A DNA stretch of 64,000 bases from Larkinella soli. Its GTDB lineage: Bacteria > Bacteroidota > Bacteroidia > Cytophagales > Spirosomataceae. The notes beneath the pieces were generated by a model. That model had not been told where the DNA came from. It searched no databases and saw nothing but the letters and a program-made list of their open reading frames with translations. Shown in pieces: positions 25,782 to 34,253 of the stretch (position 1 is the stretch's first letter; every line of letters starts with the position of its first letter). The position numbers and the translations under genes are program-made. Location: contig NZ_QTJY01000014.1 in assembly GCF_003703975.1 (NCBI RefSeq), positions 1 through 64,000 of the forward strand. The letters run 5' to 3'.

Positions 25782-26891
25782 TTGATTTTTTGTATCGGTT
25801 ACAACTCCAACCAGCTTTTGGCCCGACCCCTTTACCAGCGTATCACCGGTTTTTTCCCGAAAGGCGAACTGCTGTATCATACTTTGATGATGCCGGTTCT
25901 CTTCCCGATCGGCAACTATTTTCTGATCGGTCCCCGGTATTTCAACGACGGGGCGGTGTTCGCCCTGGGCACGGGCCTGGTGTTCGTGCTGTACTGGCTG
26001 GCCGTCGTGACGCTCACGCTGGTCATCCGGTGGGTAATCCGGCGGTTTCCGAACGCCCGGCAGGCCACGCTCCGCATCCTGACCATGCTGGTGCTGGTAG
26101 GTGGCGTCACGGCGCTGCTGGCGCTGCTGGTCGTGTTTGTGTTCAGCCGGTTTCCGTTGCTGGGAACGCAGTTCGGCTGGAATGCGGTGCGTCCGATTCT
26201 GATTCTGGGGCTGGTTTTCGATCTTTTTCTCTGCATTATGCTCACGGTATTTTATACCTACAACCAATGGCATAAGGACCAGACCGAGAACGAGCAGCTG
26301 CGGCAGGCGGCCCTGCAACACCAGCTCGACGCCCTGAAGATGCAGATCAACCCACACTTCCTCTTCAACAGCCTGACGTCGCTGTCGTCGCTGATCGGCG
26401 AAGATCAGGAACAGGCCGAGCGTTTCGTCGACAATCTTTCGAAGGTATACCGGTATCTGCTCCAGGCCAATCACCGCGAGGTGGTTCCGCTTCAAAGCGA
26501 ACTGGAGTTCATCACCAGTTACACGAACCTGCTGCACACCCGCTACGGGGCTTCCCTGCGGGTATCGCAGGAGATCGACCCGGCGCTGCTCGACCTGTGT
26601 CTGCCGCCCCAGAGTCTCCAGACGCTGGTCGACAACGCCATCAAATACAACATCATGCTGCCGGGGAAGCCGCTCACGATCCGGATCCGGACGACGCCCG
26701 ACGGCCGGCTGCAGGTCACGAACAGCCTCCAGCGCAAGACGATCCGGGTGGAAACGTCGCAACACCGGCTTTCGGCCCTGATTGCCAAATACCGCCTGCT
26801 CGGCGAAACCCAGGTGTCCATTACCGAGACCGGGACCGAGTTCGAAGTGACGCTGCCGCTGCTGAACATCCAGAACCTAAACCGACCATGA
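25782..26891 (+). CDS. LytS-type sensor histidine kinase A (degenerate ATP-binding end)
   Basis: About 369 residues. No ATG fits the N terminus: the paralogue downstream aligns from the first residues here, so a TTG at 25782 is the likeliest start; this is uncertain. Four hydrophobic segments (about 33-160) precede a coiled linker and the His-kinase domain (PF06580): phospho-acceptor His192 in QINPHFLFNSLTSLSSL and N-box DNAIKYN (284-290). The second glycine box, normally GIGLxNI, reads HRLSALIAKYRLL, so ATP-lid glycines are missing. It overlaps the second kinase by 4 bases (ATGA), implying coupled translation. It may depend on its partner for phosphorylation. Confidence 0.8.
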   Translation: MIFCIGYNSNQLLARPLYQRITGFFPKGELLYHTLMMPVLFPIGNYFLIGPRYFNDGAVFALGTGLVFVLYWLAVVTLTLVIRWVIRRFPNARQATLRILTMLVLVGGVTALLALLVVFVFSRFPLLGTQFGWNAVRPILILGLVFDLFLCIMLTVFYTYNQWHKDQTENEQLRQAALQHQLDALKMQINPHFLFNSLTSLSSLIGEDQEQAERFVDNLSKVYRYLLQANHREVVPLQSELEFITSYTNLLHTRYGASLRVSQEIDPALLDLCLPPQSLQTLVDNAIKYNIMLPGKPLTIRIRTTPDGRLQVTNSLQRKTIRVETSQHRLSALIAKYRLLGETQVSITETGTEFEVTLPLLNIQNLNRP

Positions 26892-27958
26892 AACCGATTG
26901 TCGCTTTTTTTGCCCGCCGGCTGGCCCGCATCCGGCCCCAGACCCGGTGGCATTTCGTGCTGTTGTACCCGTGGTTCATTCCGCTGATCACCTACTGGCT
27001 GCTGGGGATGAAATATCTACAGGACGGCTGGATTTTCGTGTCGGCCACGACGCTGAACCTGGCCATCGCCAGCTGCTGCCTTTACACCCTCGACCTGCTC
27101 ACGCAGCGGGTAGTGCGTCAGTACCCCAACCTCGGCCAGACCTGGCAGCGGGTGTGGCGGCTGCTGCTGGTGTTTATGCTCGTGACGCCCCTGTTCATTC
27201 TGGGTCCGATCGCTTTCTACGACTATATTCACTGGTTCGGCTACAGCCACAACCCGGATTCGACGGGTCGTATTCTGCTCATCAACATCGCGGCCAACCT
27301 GCTGTCGGTCGGGATCGACGAAAGTACGTACTCGTTGAAAAAATGGCGGGAAAACACCATCGAGAAGGAGCAGCTCAAGAAGATCAACCTCCAGAGCCAG
27401 TTCGAGAGCCTGAAAAGCCAGGTCAATCCGCATTTTCTGTTCAACAGCCTCAACTCGCTGTCGTCGCTGATCGCTGACGAGCCGGATCGGGCGGAGCAGT
27501 TCGTTGACGAGATGGCGAAGGTCTACCGGTATCTGCTGCAAACGAACGAGAGCGCTCTGACCTCGCTGGAAGCGGAGCTGGACTTTATTCAGTCGTATTA
27601 CCACCTGCTGAAAACCCGCTACGGATCGGGCATTCAGCTGGAAGTCAGCGGAGTTGATTCGTACCTCGACTATCAGCTCCCTCCGCTGACGCTCCAGATG
27701 CTGGTGGAAAACGCCGTGAAACACAACGTCATTCACGCCAACAAGCCGCTGCTGATCGAGATCAGGACCACGCAGGTGGGCCGGCTGGTGGTGCGGAACA
27801 ACCTTCAACGCAAAACCGGTCGGGTGGCCTCGAACAAAGTCGGCATTACGAACATCGTCGCCAAATACCGCCTGCTTTCCCAGAGCGACCCCATCGTTTC
27901 GGCCGACGACCAGTATTTCACTGTGACTCTGCCGCTGCTGAACCCGGTAGGGGTATGA
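26888..27958 (+). CDS. LytS-type sensor histidine kinase B
   Basis: 356 residues from the ATG at 26888. Four hydrophobic segments (about 22-145) are followed by a linker and the kinase core with His182 in QVNPHFLFNSLNSLSSL and the N-box ENAVKHN (274-280). The late segment SNKVGITNIVAKYRLL keeps the glycine that kinase A has lost. Overall it aligns with kinase A throughout, so the pair arose by tandem duplication. No LytTR-type response regulator is adjacent, although such kinases usually have one nearby. It ends before the AT-rich region. Confidence 0.87.
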   Translation: MKPIVAFFARRLARIRPQTRWHFVLLYPWFIPLITYWLLGMKYLQDGWIFVSATTLNLAIASCCLYTLDLLTQRVVRQYPNLGQTWQRVWRLLLVFMLVTPLFILGPIAFYDYIHWFGYSHNPDSTGRILLINIAANLLSVGIDESTYSLKKWRENTIEKEQLKKINLQSQFESLKSQVNPHFLFNSLNSLSSLIADEPDRAEQFVDEMAKVYRYLLQTNESALTSLEAELDFIQSYYHLLKTRYGSGIQLEVSGVDSYLDYQLPPLTLQMLVENAVKHNVIHANKPLLIEIRTTQVGRLVVRNNLQRKTGRVASNKVGITNIVAKYRLLSQSDPIVSADDQYFTVTLPLLNPVGV

Positions 27959-28074
27959 GCGGGCGTCCAGCCGTTCAGTAGCAAAAAATCATTTTTTTCC
28001 AATCGAACCGGCCATTTTTTCAGGCGGTCCCTCCAGCCAACTTCGGCTCAGTATTCACCAAACACTGAGTCGAG

Positions 28075-29505
28075 ATGAGATTCTTTCCATTTTGTGTAGT
28101 CGCAGTTCTTCTAATTGCAGGCATTGTTAATAGCTGCATAAACGAAACTATACCAGCCTGGAGTAATGCAGAACTCAGTATTGATGAAGCAAAGTACTAC
28201 TTTAATAAAACATTTGAAAAAGACAGTCTTGAAAAAAAACCATTATGGCCACTGGCTATTCAAAATAAATTACCCCAAAATTTTAATTATGTGGTTGTAC
28301 CATTATCCTTCCAAGAGAAATTAACTCCAATACTAAGTCAAGGAGGAGATGAAAGTGCAAAAAATTTGGAAGATAAGCTTACAATAAACCAACTCAGCTA
28401 TTTATACTTTTATAAAAACAAACAAAATAAAATTAAGTGTGAAGTTGTCACTTATATCCCGAATGATAAATATTATACAACACTTATGGAGGCTAAAAGC
28501 TTAGCTACAATTAAGTTTTCAGGATTTGTTTTAATAGAAGACTGGGAAAAAACATTTATTAGCGGGTATAATGTCGATGAAGATACTATCATTGGAGAAC
28601 TCGCTAAAAACCTTTCACCTGAAATAACACATAAAGCAAGAATAAAGGGTAATAGTCCTTGCGGCTCAGTAAAGTGGATGAGATGTGTTTGCTCTATGGA
28701 TGCTGCAAACCGGTACCAATGTACTTGTACTCCATATAGCATTCAGGACTTTTACTGCTTATATTACCCCAACCCAGCCGGCAGTTCAACCAATAATGTA
28801 ATCTCAGCATCCTCAAGGGGTAGTGGCAGTCTGACCGCTTCGCCAAATGGAGGGCTCAACAGCTATAATATTTCCTCTCGAACTCTTACTTTCCCGGCCG
28901 ATCCAGGTGAAATAATCATTTCAGATTTGTCAAAAGAATTAAGTTGCTTTTCAGCAGGCAAGAACACGCCAGACTTTAACTATAAAATTGTAGTGTATGT
29001 CGATGAGCCCTACCCTTCGTCCGGAAGTTCGGTAACCTTTGGCGGAGACTCCGGCCATACATGGGTAGGCTTTGAGAAAGTTCATAAAAAAACAGGCCTG
29101 ATAACAACAAGAACAATCGGTTTTTACCCTGCACCTGATTTTAACACTTTTTTAGTTGTCAGAGGGGGGGTGAAATCCGCTATTAGGGATAATAGTTCGC
29201 ACTATGCAGACGTAAGCATTAGTTATGATGTGACCGCATTACAGTTTGAAAATGCGGTTTATGAAGCCCGGGGAAGTGCAACCAGAAGTTATTCTTTAGA
29301 GAATTACAATTGCACAAACTATGCATATGACATCTGTAAAGCGGCTAACTTAACTATTCCAAATCCAACAACGTATGTTGCAATTGATGGTACCATATTA
29401 AAAACTTATTCTCCTGGAGGATTAGGATTTTTCTTAAGGCATCTTAATACCAATGCGGTCAGGCTGAATCATTTTCCGCCTAAAAAGCAGGGCAGTTGCA
29501 ACTGA
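28075..29505 (+). CDS. AT-rich hypothetical lipoprotein, possible permuted papain-fold enzyme
   Basis: 476 residues with a lipoprotein-like signal (Cys21 after FFPFCVVAVLLIAGIVNS). Base composition is far more AT-rich than its neighbours, suggesting acquisition by transfer. Residues 196-228 are Cys-rich (Cys196, 204, 206, 216, 218, 228). Near the C terminus, GDSGHTWVGFEK (His328) and then YNCTNYAYDICKAAN (Cys413) appear in His-then-Cys order, as in circularly permuted NlpC/P60-like papain folds, where the Cys and His form the catalytic pair. A hydrolase of peptidoglycan or amide bonds outside the cytoplasm is a reasonable but unproven guess. The following small membrane-protein gene is in the same AT-rich segment. 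Confidence 0.65.
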   Translation: MRFFPFCVVAVLLIAGIVNSCINETIPAWSNAELSIDEAKYYFNKTFEKDSLEKKPLWPLAIQNKLPQNFNYVVVPLSFQEKLTPILSQGGDESAKNLEDKLTINQLSYLYFYKNKQNKIKCEVVTYIPNDKYYTTLMEAKSLATIKFSGFVLIEDWEKTFISGYNVDEDTIIGELAKNLSPEITHKARIKGNSPCGSVKWMRCVCSMDAANRYQCTCTPYSIQDFYCLYYPNPAGSSTNNVISASSRGSGSLTASPNGGLNSYNISSRTLTFPADPGEIIISDLSKELSCFSAGKNTPDFNYKIVVYVDEPYPSSGSSVTFGGDSGHTWVGFEKVHKKTGLITTRTIGFYPAPDFNTFLVVRGGVKSAIRDNSSHYADVSISYDVTALQFENAVYEARGSATRSYSLENYNCTNYAYDICKAANLTIPNPTTYVAIDGTILKTYSPGGLGFFLRHLNTNAVRLNHFPPKKQGSCN

Positions 29506-29523
29506 GCAAGCTTTGTATCTATA

Positions 29524-29542
29524 GGGGATGCTTTGCATCCCC
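29524..29542. other. Small perfect hairpin between the two AT-rich genes
   Basis: GGGGATGC (29524-29531) and GCATCCCC (29535-29542) form an 8-bp stem with a 3-base loop, starting 18 bases after the stop of the upstream gene. No T-run follows, so it is not a classical terminator. Confidence 0.5.
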
Positions 29543-29580
29543 AACTCTCTTACTTCCTCACGGGATAACCAAATAAAACA

Positions 29581-29982
29581 ATGAGATCGATACTGTTATT
29601 GAGAATTGGTTTGTTAGTTTCATTTTTAATGATAACCCCCTGCGGGCTAAATACCTTTTGCGTTCCGCTCCTTGTTACGATACCGATTAGCATGATGGGG
29701 GGCGATCTTACTGCAATAATTTCAATAACGGGAGTTATCTTAATTATTTCTTCAATAATTAAATTAAGAAAAGGCCAAAAGAGTAGTCGGCATTTCTACT
29801 TTGGAACTGCTTTAATACTTGAATCATTAATTCAAAGCATTTCATTCTCCATTTTTTTTCACAATTTTGATTATGAATGGAAGTCGGAAAAAACTTACCT
29901 CACAATTGCAATATTTATAAGCATCCTTACCTTATTTTTACCTATTCACTTTTTTTTAACAAAAAGGTTAACTAAAAGATAG
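29581..29982 (+). CDS. AT-rich hypothetical membrane protein
   Basis: 133 residues with four hydrophobic segments (about 4-22, 24-58, 74-100, 108-128) and a basic tail TKRLTKR. Codon use is AT-rich like the upstream lipoprotein gene, from which it is 75 bases distant; the two were probably acquired together. It has no recognisable family motif. It could be a partner or protective protein of the lipoprotein, but nothing in the sequence proves this. Confidence 0.6.
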   Translation: MRSILLLRIGLLVSFLMITPCGLNTFCVPLLVTIPISMMGGDLTAIISITGVILIISSIIKLRKGQKSSRHFYFGTALILESLIQSISFSIFFHNFDYEWKSEKTYLTIAIFISILTLFLPIHFFLTKRLTKR

Positions 29983-29991
29983 CGATCAATA

Positions 29992-30555
29992 TTATTTCTT
30001 TGCAATTACCTTACTGAATGTTTCTGGCGTACACCCGACATAAGAGGCTAAATTTTTAATGGAAACTTTGGATAAAACCGCAGGATATTCTTTGAACAGC
30101 CATTCAATTCTCTGCTCCACACTGTTCTGCCGCATCATCTGGTTGCGTTGCTCGCTGAGCAGATAATATTTCTCCGTGATCATCCGGCCCAACTGGCTAA
30201 AGTCCGGGAAGGAATGATACAGCCTGTGCAGGGCGTCATAATGAATAGAATATACTTCCGTCTCCTCCAGCGCTACGATGGCTTCCGAGGAAGCCGACCG
30301 AGTGTAAAAACTGCGGGGTGACATAAAAAAATCGCCTTCTTTCAATAACCAGGTCGTTTTCTCGACGCCGTCGTCCAGGTAATAGATCCGTACCAGACCG
30401 GAACGGATGAACCAGACGTGGTGACACACTTCGTGAAGCCGGAGGATATAAGCGTTCTTAGGAAAACAGCGAGACCGGACGAGGCCGCTGACCTCATTCA
30501 GGGCTTCTTTGGAAAGCGGATAAATGGCGTAGATTGCGTCGATCAGTTTTTTCAT
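29992..30555 (-). CDS. Crp/Fnr family transcriptional regulator
   Basis: 187 residues from the ATG at 30555 (MKKLIDAIYAIYPLSKEA); an upstream start adds 27 residues that do not fit the family. A cyclic-nucleotide-binding-like beta roll covers residues 20-125 (VWFIRSGLVRIYYLDDGVEK, LKEGDFFMSPRSF), followed by a long helix and the helix-turn-helix VSIKNLASYVGCTPETFSKV at the C terminus. The nucleotide-binding residues of Crp are not obviously conserved, as is usual in this Bacteroidota group. Its target is unknown; it converges on the AT-rich pair, ending 9 bases away. Confidence 0.87.
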   Translation of the reverse strand: MKKLIDAIYAIYPLSKEALNEVSGLVRSRCFPKNAYILRLHEVCHHVWFIRSGLVRIYYLDDGVEKTTWLLKEGDFFMSPRSFYTRSASSEAIVALEETEVYSIHYDALHRLYHSFPDFSQLGRMITEKYYLLSEQRNQMMRQNSVEQRIEWLFKEYPAVLSKVSIKNLASYVGCTPETFSKVIAKK

Positions 30556-30662
30556 CCTGCAAAAGCGTGCCTTTTCCGACCACACGCTCCTGTTTGACGC
30601 CGACAAATTCAAAAAGTAACTACTGAAGGGCAGCATCGCCCCCCGACCGGAGCGCCGGTCCG

Positions 30663-30754
30663 ACCCCTCCTTGCTAAGGAGGGGTAGTACGCTGCCACTT
30701 TTCAGTCACTGCGAAGCCACCCCCTCCTTAGCAAGGAGGGGGCCGGGGGGTGGT
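30663..30754 (+). repeat. Dispersed ~100-bp palindromic element, copy 3
   Basis: It contains the hairpins CCCCTCCTTGCTAAGGAGGGG near the left end and CCCCCTCCTTAGCAAGGAGG near the right, and the right-end sequence GGGGGCCGGGGGGTGGT ending at 30754. The interior (GTAGTACGCTGCCAC...GCGAAGCC) matches copy 1 in the same orientation. The left terminal arm is degenerate. It ends 1 base from the stop of glutamate racemase and may serve as its transcript end. Confidence 0.78.
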
Positions 30755-30755
30755 C

Positions 30756-31580
30756 TCACAGCTTCAGCCGCTCGGCCCGCACCGGTGTGTCCCAGAACAG
30801 GCCGGCCTGGCGTTCGAAGTCGTCGGGGGAGTCGGTGGTGAAGAAGCGCAGCGTGCGGCCCCGACTACACTGCTCGTCGATTTCGGGGTGGCGATGCAGG
30901 TAGTTTTTAAGGCTGTCGGCGACAATTTCACCCTGGCTCAGAAGGGCGATGCCTTCCGGCGCAAACTGACGAATCTTAGGCAGCAGCAGCGGGTAATGAG
31001 TGCAGGCCAGCAGCAGGGTGTCGATCTCCGGCGACTTTGCAAGCAGCCGGTCGAGGTGCTGGCGGACGAAGTAATCGGCCCCGGGCGCCCCATGCTCGCC
31101 GTTCTCCACCAGCGGCACCCACATCGGACAGGCTTCCTGATAGACATGCAGGCCCGGAAAAAACTTATCGATCTCCACCACGTAGGATTCCGAAGTTACC
31201 GTTCCGCGGGTCGCCAGGATGCCGATATGACCGGACTTTGAATAATTTCCCACCACTTCGGTCGTGGGGCGGATGACGCCGAGCACCCGCCGGTCGGGGG
31301 CGATGCGCGGCAGGTCGAGCTGCTGGATGTTCCGGAGAGCCTTGGCCGAGGCCGTGTTGCAGGCCAGAATCACCAGCCGGCAGCCCATCGCGAACAGATG
31401 CTGCACACATTCCAGCGTATACTGATACACCGTGTCGAATGACCGGGTGCCATAGGGCGTCCGGGCATTGTCGCCCAGATAGACATAATCATACTGCGGC
31501 AGCTGATGAACGATGGACTTCAGGACGGTCAGGCCGCCGTAGCCGGAATCGAACACACCGATAGGCTGATAATCAGGCAT
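30756..31580 (-). CDS. murI: Glutamate racemase
   Basis: 274 residues from MPDYQPIGVFDSGYGG; an upstream in-frame codon is not favoured. The racemase pattern is complete: IGVFDSGYGGLTVL (Asp11), YVYLGDNARTPYGT, the first catalytic Cys74 in VILACNTASAKAL and the second Cys193 in LLLACTHYPLLLPKI. It interconverts L- and D-glutamate for peptidoglycan precursor synthesis in the cytoplasm. It stands alone and is not in a cell-wall cluster here. A palindromic repeat abuts its 3' end. Confidence 0.95.
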   Translation of the reverse strand: MPDYQPIGVFDSGYGGLTVLKSIVHQLPQYDYVYLGDNARTPYGTRSFDTVYQYTLECVQHLFAMGCRLVILACNTASAKALRNIQQLDLPRIAPDRRVLGVIRPTTEVVGNYSKSGHIGILATRGTVTSESYVVEIDKFFPGLHVYQEACPMWVPLVENGEHGAPGADYFVRQHLDRLLAKSPEIDTLLLACTHYPLLLPKIRQFAPEGIALLSQGEIVADSLKNYLHRHPEIDEQCSRGRTLRFFTTDSPDDFERQAGLFWDTPVRAERLKL

Positions 31581-31673
31581 TTTTACCAAAAACAGATTTC
31601 CTGAACGCAAAGACCGCTCCGGGCTGCAATCGCTACCGAATTCTTAACGACCTTTGCGGGCAAAGCGGAATCG

Positions 31674-33023
31674 ATGAAATTTTTTCGTGTCTTATTAAAA
31701 GTCCTCCTGGGTCTGCTTCTGGCCGTTGTTTTGTTTGTGGCGGTCAGCGTGGCGCCCGTCGACGACACCCCCTACCAGCAAACCGACTACTACGCCCAAA
31801 CCCGCCGAAGGCTGGCGAGCCTGCCCGCCCCTCCCCGACCCAAAACCGCCCTGCGGGCCGGCTGGTCCAAAATCAACATCACTCCGCCCTACACCACTCC
31901 AACGGGCGGCTACGGCGTCCGGCGAGGTAAACACTGGACCACCGTGCACGACTCGGTCTACGTCCGGACCATCGTACTGGACAACGGTAGCGCAAAGATA
32001 GCCGTAATCGCGCTGGATTTACTGATTACGCCCCCCACCGTGACGGAACAGCTCAAAAGGAGATTGCCGGACATCGGTTTTCGATGGGAGGAAGTCTACA
32101 CCGGGGCCATTCATTCGCACAATAGCCTCGGCGGCTGGGCTCCCGGCCTGGTAGGCGGGCTATTCGCCGGAGAATATGAGGAGCGCATCGTGACTCACCT
32201 CACCGACGCTATTCTGAAGTCGATTACAGCAGCACAGCAAAATCTGGCTCCTGCGGAAATCGGCTACCAGGAAGTGGAAGCCCCGGATCTGATCAACAAC
32301 CGGCTGAACCGGGACGGGCCGGTCGACCGGCCCGTCCGGTTGCTGAAATTTAAAAAGCCGGACGGTTCGTCGGCGCTGCTCTGCTCGTATTCGGCCCATG
32401 CCACGATTTTTCACGCTATGAATTACCAGCCGCTGAGCCGGGATTATCCGGGCGCTCTGGTCGACCGGCTCGAAAAGGAGTCCGGCGGCTTCGTGGCTTT
32501 TCTGGCGGGTGCCGTCGGCAGTACTTCGCCCCGGGTTCCCGACAGTCCCGACGATCTGAAGGTGATCGGCGCCTATGCCGACAGTCTGACGGCCCGGATT
32601 ACGCCGGCCCTGGCTTCGTTTCCCACTCGTCCCGACAGTACGCTGGAGATGCTGACCCTGCCGCTGGGCCTTCGGGAACCGCACGCCCGGGTGACGGACG
32701 GCTGGCGCGTTCGCCCCTGGCTGTTTCACACCGTCTACGGCGATTTTCCTTCCGACCTGAAGGCCCTCCGGATCGGCCGGACGGTGCTGCTCGGAACGCC
32801 CTGCGACTTCTCAGGTGAACTGGTGGCCGGGCTAAAACCGGCCGCCGACCGGAAAGGGCTGAACCTTATGGTGACCAGCTTCAACGGCGGGTACGTCGGT
32901 TACATCACCCCCGACAAATATTACCACAAAACGTCTTACGAAATCCGGACCATGAACTGGTTCGGCCCCTACAACGGGGCCTACTTCACGGAAATGCTGA
33001 CCGGCCTGATCGGCCGGCTGTAA
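31674..33023 (+). CDS. Neutral/alkaline ceramidase-like hydrolase, membrane-anchored
   Basis: 449 residues with an N-terminal hydrophobic segment (about 5-27) that looks like an uncleaved anchor or signal. The body follows the N-terminal domain of neutral/alkaline non-lysosomal ceramidases: AGWSKINITPPYTTPTGGYG, IVLDNGSAKIAVIALDLLIT, TGAIHSHNSLGGWAPG (zinc-site His-His) and LCSYSAHATIFH (His). Ceramidases cleave the fatty amide of ceramide; bacterial members can act on sphingolipids or related amides. The usual C-terminal domain is mostly absent, so the substrate may differ. It is divergent from murI (93-base gap). Confidence 0.8.
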   Translation: MKFFRVLLKVLLGLLLAVVLFVAVSVAPVDDTPYQQTDYYAQTRRRLASLPAPPRPKTALRAGWSKINITPPYTTPTGGYGVRRGKHWTTVHDSVYVRTIVLDNGSAKIAVIALDLLITPPTVTEQLKRRLPDIGFRWEEVYTGAIHSHNSLGGWAPGLVGGLFAGEYEERIVTHLTDAILKSITAAQQNLAPAEIGYQEVEAPDLINNRLNRDGPVDRPVRLLKFKKPDGSSALLCSYSAHATIFHAMNYQPLSRDYPGALVDRLEKESGGFVAFLAGAVGSTSPRVPDSPDDLKVIGAYADSLTARITPALASFPTRPDSTLEMLTLPLGLREPHARVTDGWRVRPWLFHTVYGDFPSDLKALRIGRTVLLGTPCDFSGELVAGLKPAADRKGLNLMVTSFNGGYVGYITPDKYYHKTSYEIRTMNWFGPYNGAYFTEMLTGLIGRL

Positions 33024-33072
33024 GGCGGTAATTCAGGCCCATTTGCCGTCATGACCGGCACCGGCAGTAGCT

Positions 33073-33163
33073 TTGTCATCCCGACGCAGGAGGGACCTTG
33101 TGCTTCGACGCCCGGTCAGATGGAACATTCAGCCGCAAGATCCCTCCTGTGTCGGGATGACAA
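33073..33163. repeat. REP-like inverted repeat between convergent genes
   Basis: A 28-base left arm at 33073-33100 (TTGTCATCCCGACGCAGGAG and 8 more bases) pairs with the right arm at 33136-33163 with two mismatches, across a 35-base loop. It sits between the ceramidase-like gene (ends 33023) and mlaD (ends 33195), both converging here, and may terminate both. It is unrelated in sequence to the 9-113 element. Confidence 0.75.
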
Positions 33164-33194
33164 GGCTACCGGGAGGACTACGCATCCGGGGGCC

Positions 33195-34241
33195 TTACTC
33201 CTGGGTGGTTTCGCCGGGCTGGCTCGCGGCAACGTTCTTCTGCTCCTCGGCTTTCTTCTGCGCTTCGGCCTCCTTTTGTTTGGCTTTGGCTTTCCGGCGG
33301 AAATAACCCCGGAACAGGAAGTTGCTCTGCAGGGCCTTCATGTTTTCGTCCAGCTTCTCACTGCTGCTTTCGAGGTTATGGATGGTATTTTTCAGGTCGC
33401 TGTTGACGCTCTCGTCGTTCAGCAGCAGCCCGATGGCGCTGTTCTTGCTGTTGAGCCGGTTGCTGGCCTGCTTGACGTTGTCGGCAATGTCGATGGCGCT
33501 CGCCGATGCCTGACGCAGCCGGGACGACGATACCCGCAGATCGTGGAAAACCGTCGTGTCGGAGACCAGTTGATTGGCAAGCCCTTCGCGGTTGTTCAGC
33601 TTGGCCGAAAACGTCGACAGGGACCCGGATACTTTGGCCGCATTGACCGAAGCCGATTCCAGATTGGCCAGCGTCGACCGGAAGCGGTCGGCCATCCGGT
33701 CGTCTTTCAGCATGGCCCCGGCTACCCCCCGGCCCTTCGTGATCTCACCGACGATATTCTTCACGTCGGTGGTCACTCTCAGGAGGTTGCGGTTATTTTC
33801 CTGAAGCGTTTCCAGCATGGCATCGGTATCGAGGGCCTCCTTGGCGCCCAACAGATCCCCTTCCTGAACCGGCTGTGCCCGTGGGCTTCCTCCGATGATC
33901 TCGACGATTTTGTTCCCGATCAGACCGTCGGTGCTAATCGTGGCCTGGGCGTCTTTTCGGATATACTGCTGTACGTCCTGCTCGATGTTCATCGTAACCT
34001 CCACCTGCGAGGTACCGTAGAACTGGATCTTTCGGACGGTTCCGATCTTCACGCCCGAAAACCACACGTTATTGCCGACCTGCAAACCACCCACGTCGTT
34101 GAAGACGGTGTTGATCCGGATGCTTTTGATGAACCGTTTCTGCTGGCCGCCCAGGACCATGATTCCCACTACCAGGATCACAACCCCTATCGCAACAAAA
34201 ATACCGACGGTAACTGCCCGTTTATTTTCTCCTGCTTTCAT
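33195..34241 (-). CDS. mlaD: MCE-family (MlaD-like) substrate-binding protein
   Basis: 348 residues with one N-terminal membrane helix (AVTVGIFVAIGVVILVVGIM) followed by the MCE domain (about 38-120: IRINTVFNDVGGLQVGNNVW, GTVRKIQFYGTSQVEVTMNI, STDGLIGNKIVEII), then a long helical region and a Lys/Glu/Ala/Gln-rich tail. It binds lipids in the periplasm and hands them to or from the MlaFE transporter. The gene is the last of mlaE-mlaF-mlaD, 12 bases behind mlaF. The extended C-terminal helical part is typical for single-MCE proteins of Bacteroidota. Confidence 0.88.
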   Translation of the reverse strand: MKAGENKRAVTVGIFVAIGVVILVVGIMVLGGQQKRFIKSIRINTVFNDVGGLQVGNNVWFSGVKIGTVRKIQFYGTSQVEVTMNIEQDVQQYIRKDAQATISTDGLIGNKIVEIIGGSPRAQPVQEGDLLGAKEALDTDAMLETLQENNRNLLRVTTDVKNIVGEITKGRGVAGAMLKDDRMADRFRSTLANLESASVNAAKVSGSLSTFSAKLNNREGLANQLVSDTTVFHDLRVSSSRLRQASASAIDIADNVKQASNRLNSKNSAIGLLLNDESVNSDLKNTIHNLESSSEKLDENMKALQSNFLFRGYFRRKAKAKQKEAEAQKKAEEQKNVAASQPGETTQE

Positions 34242-34253
34242 ATGCGTTTGGTA

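Noticed and set aside
28075-29982. Prophage or insertion-sequence origin of the AT-rich segment
   Set aside because: No integrase, transposase, terminal repeat or attachment-site duplication was found; the tRNA gene is 15 kb away.
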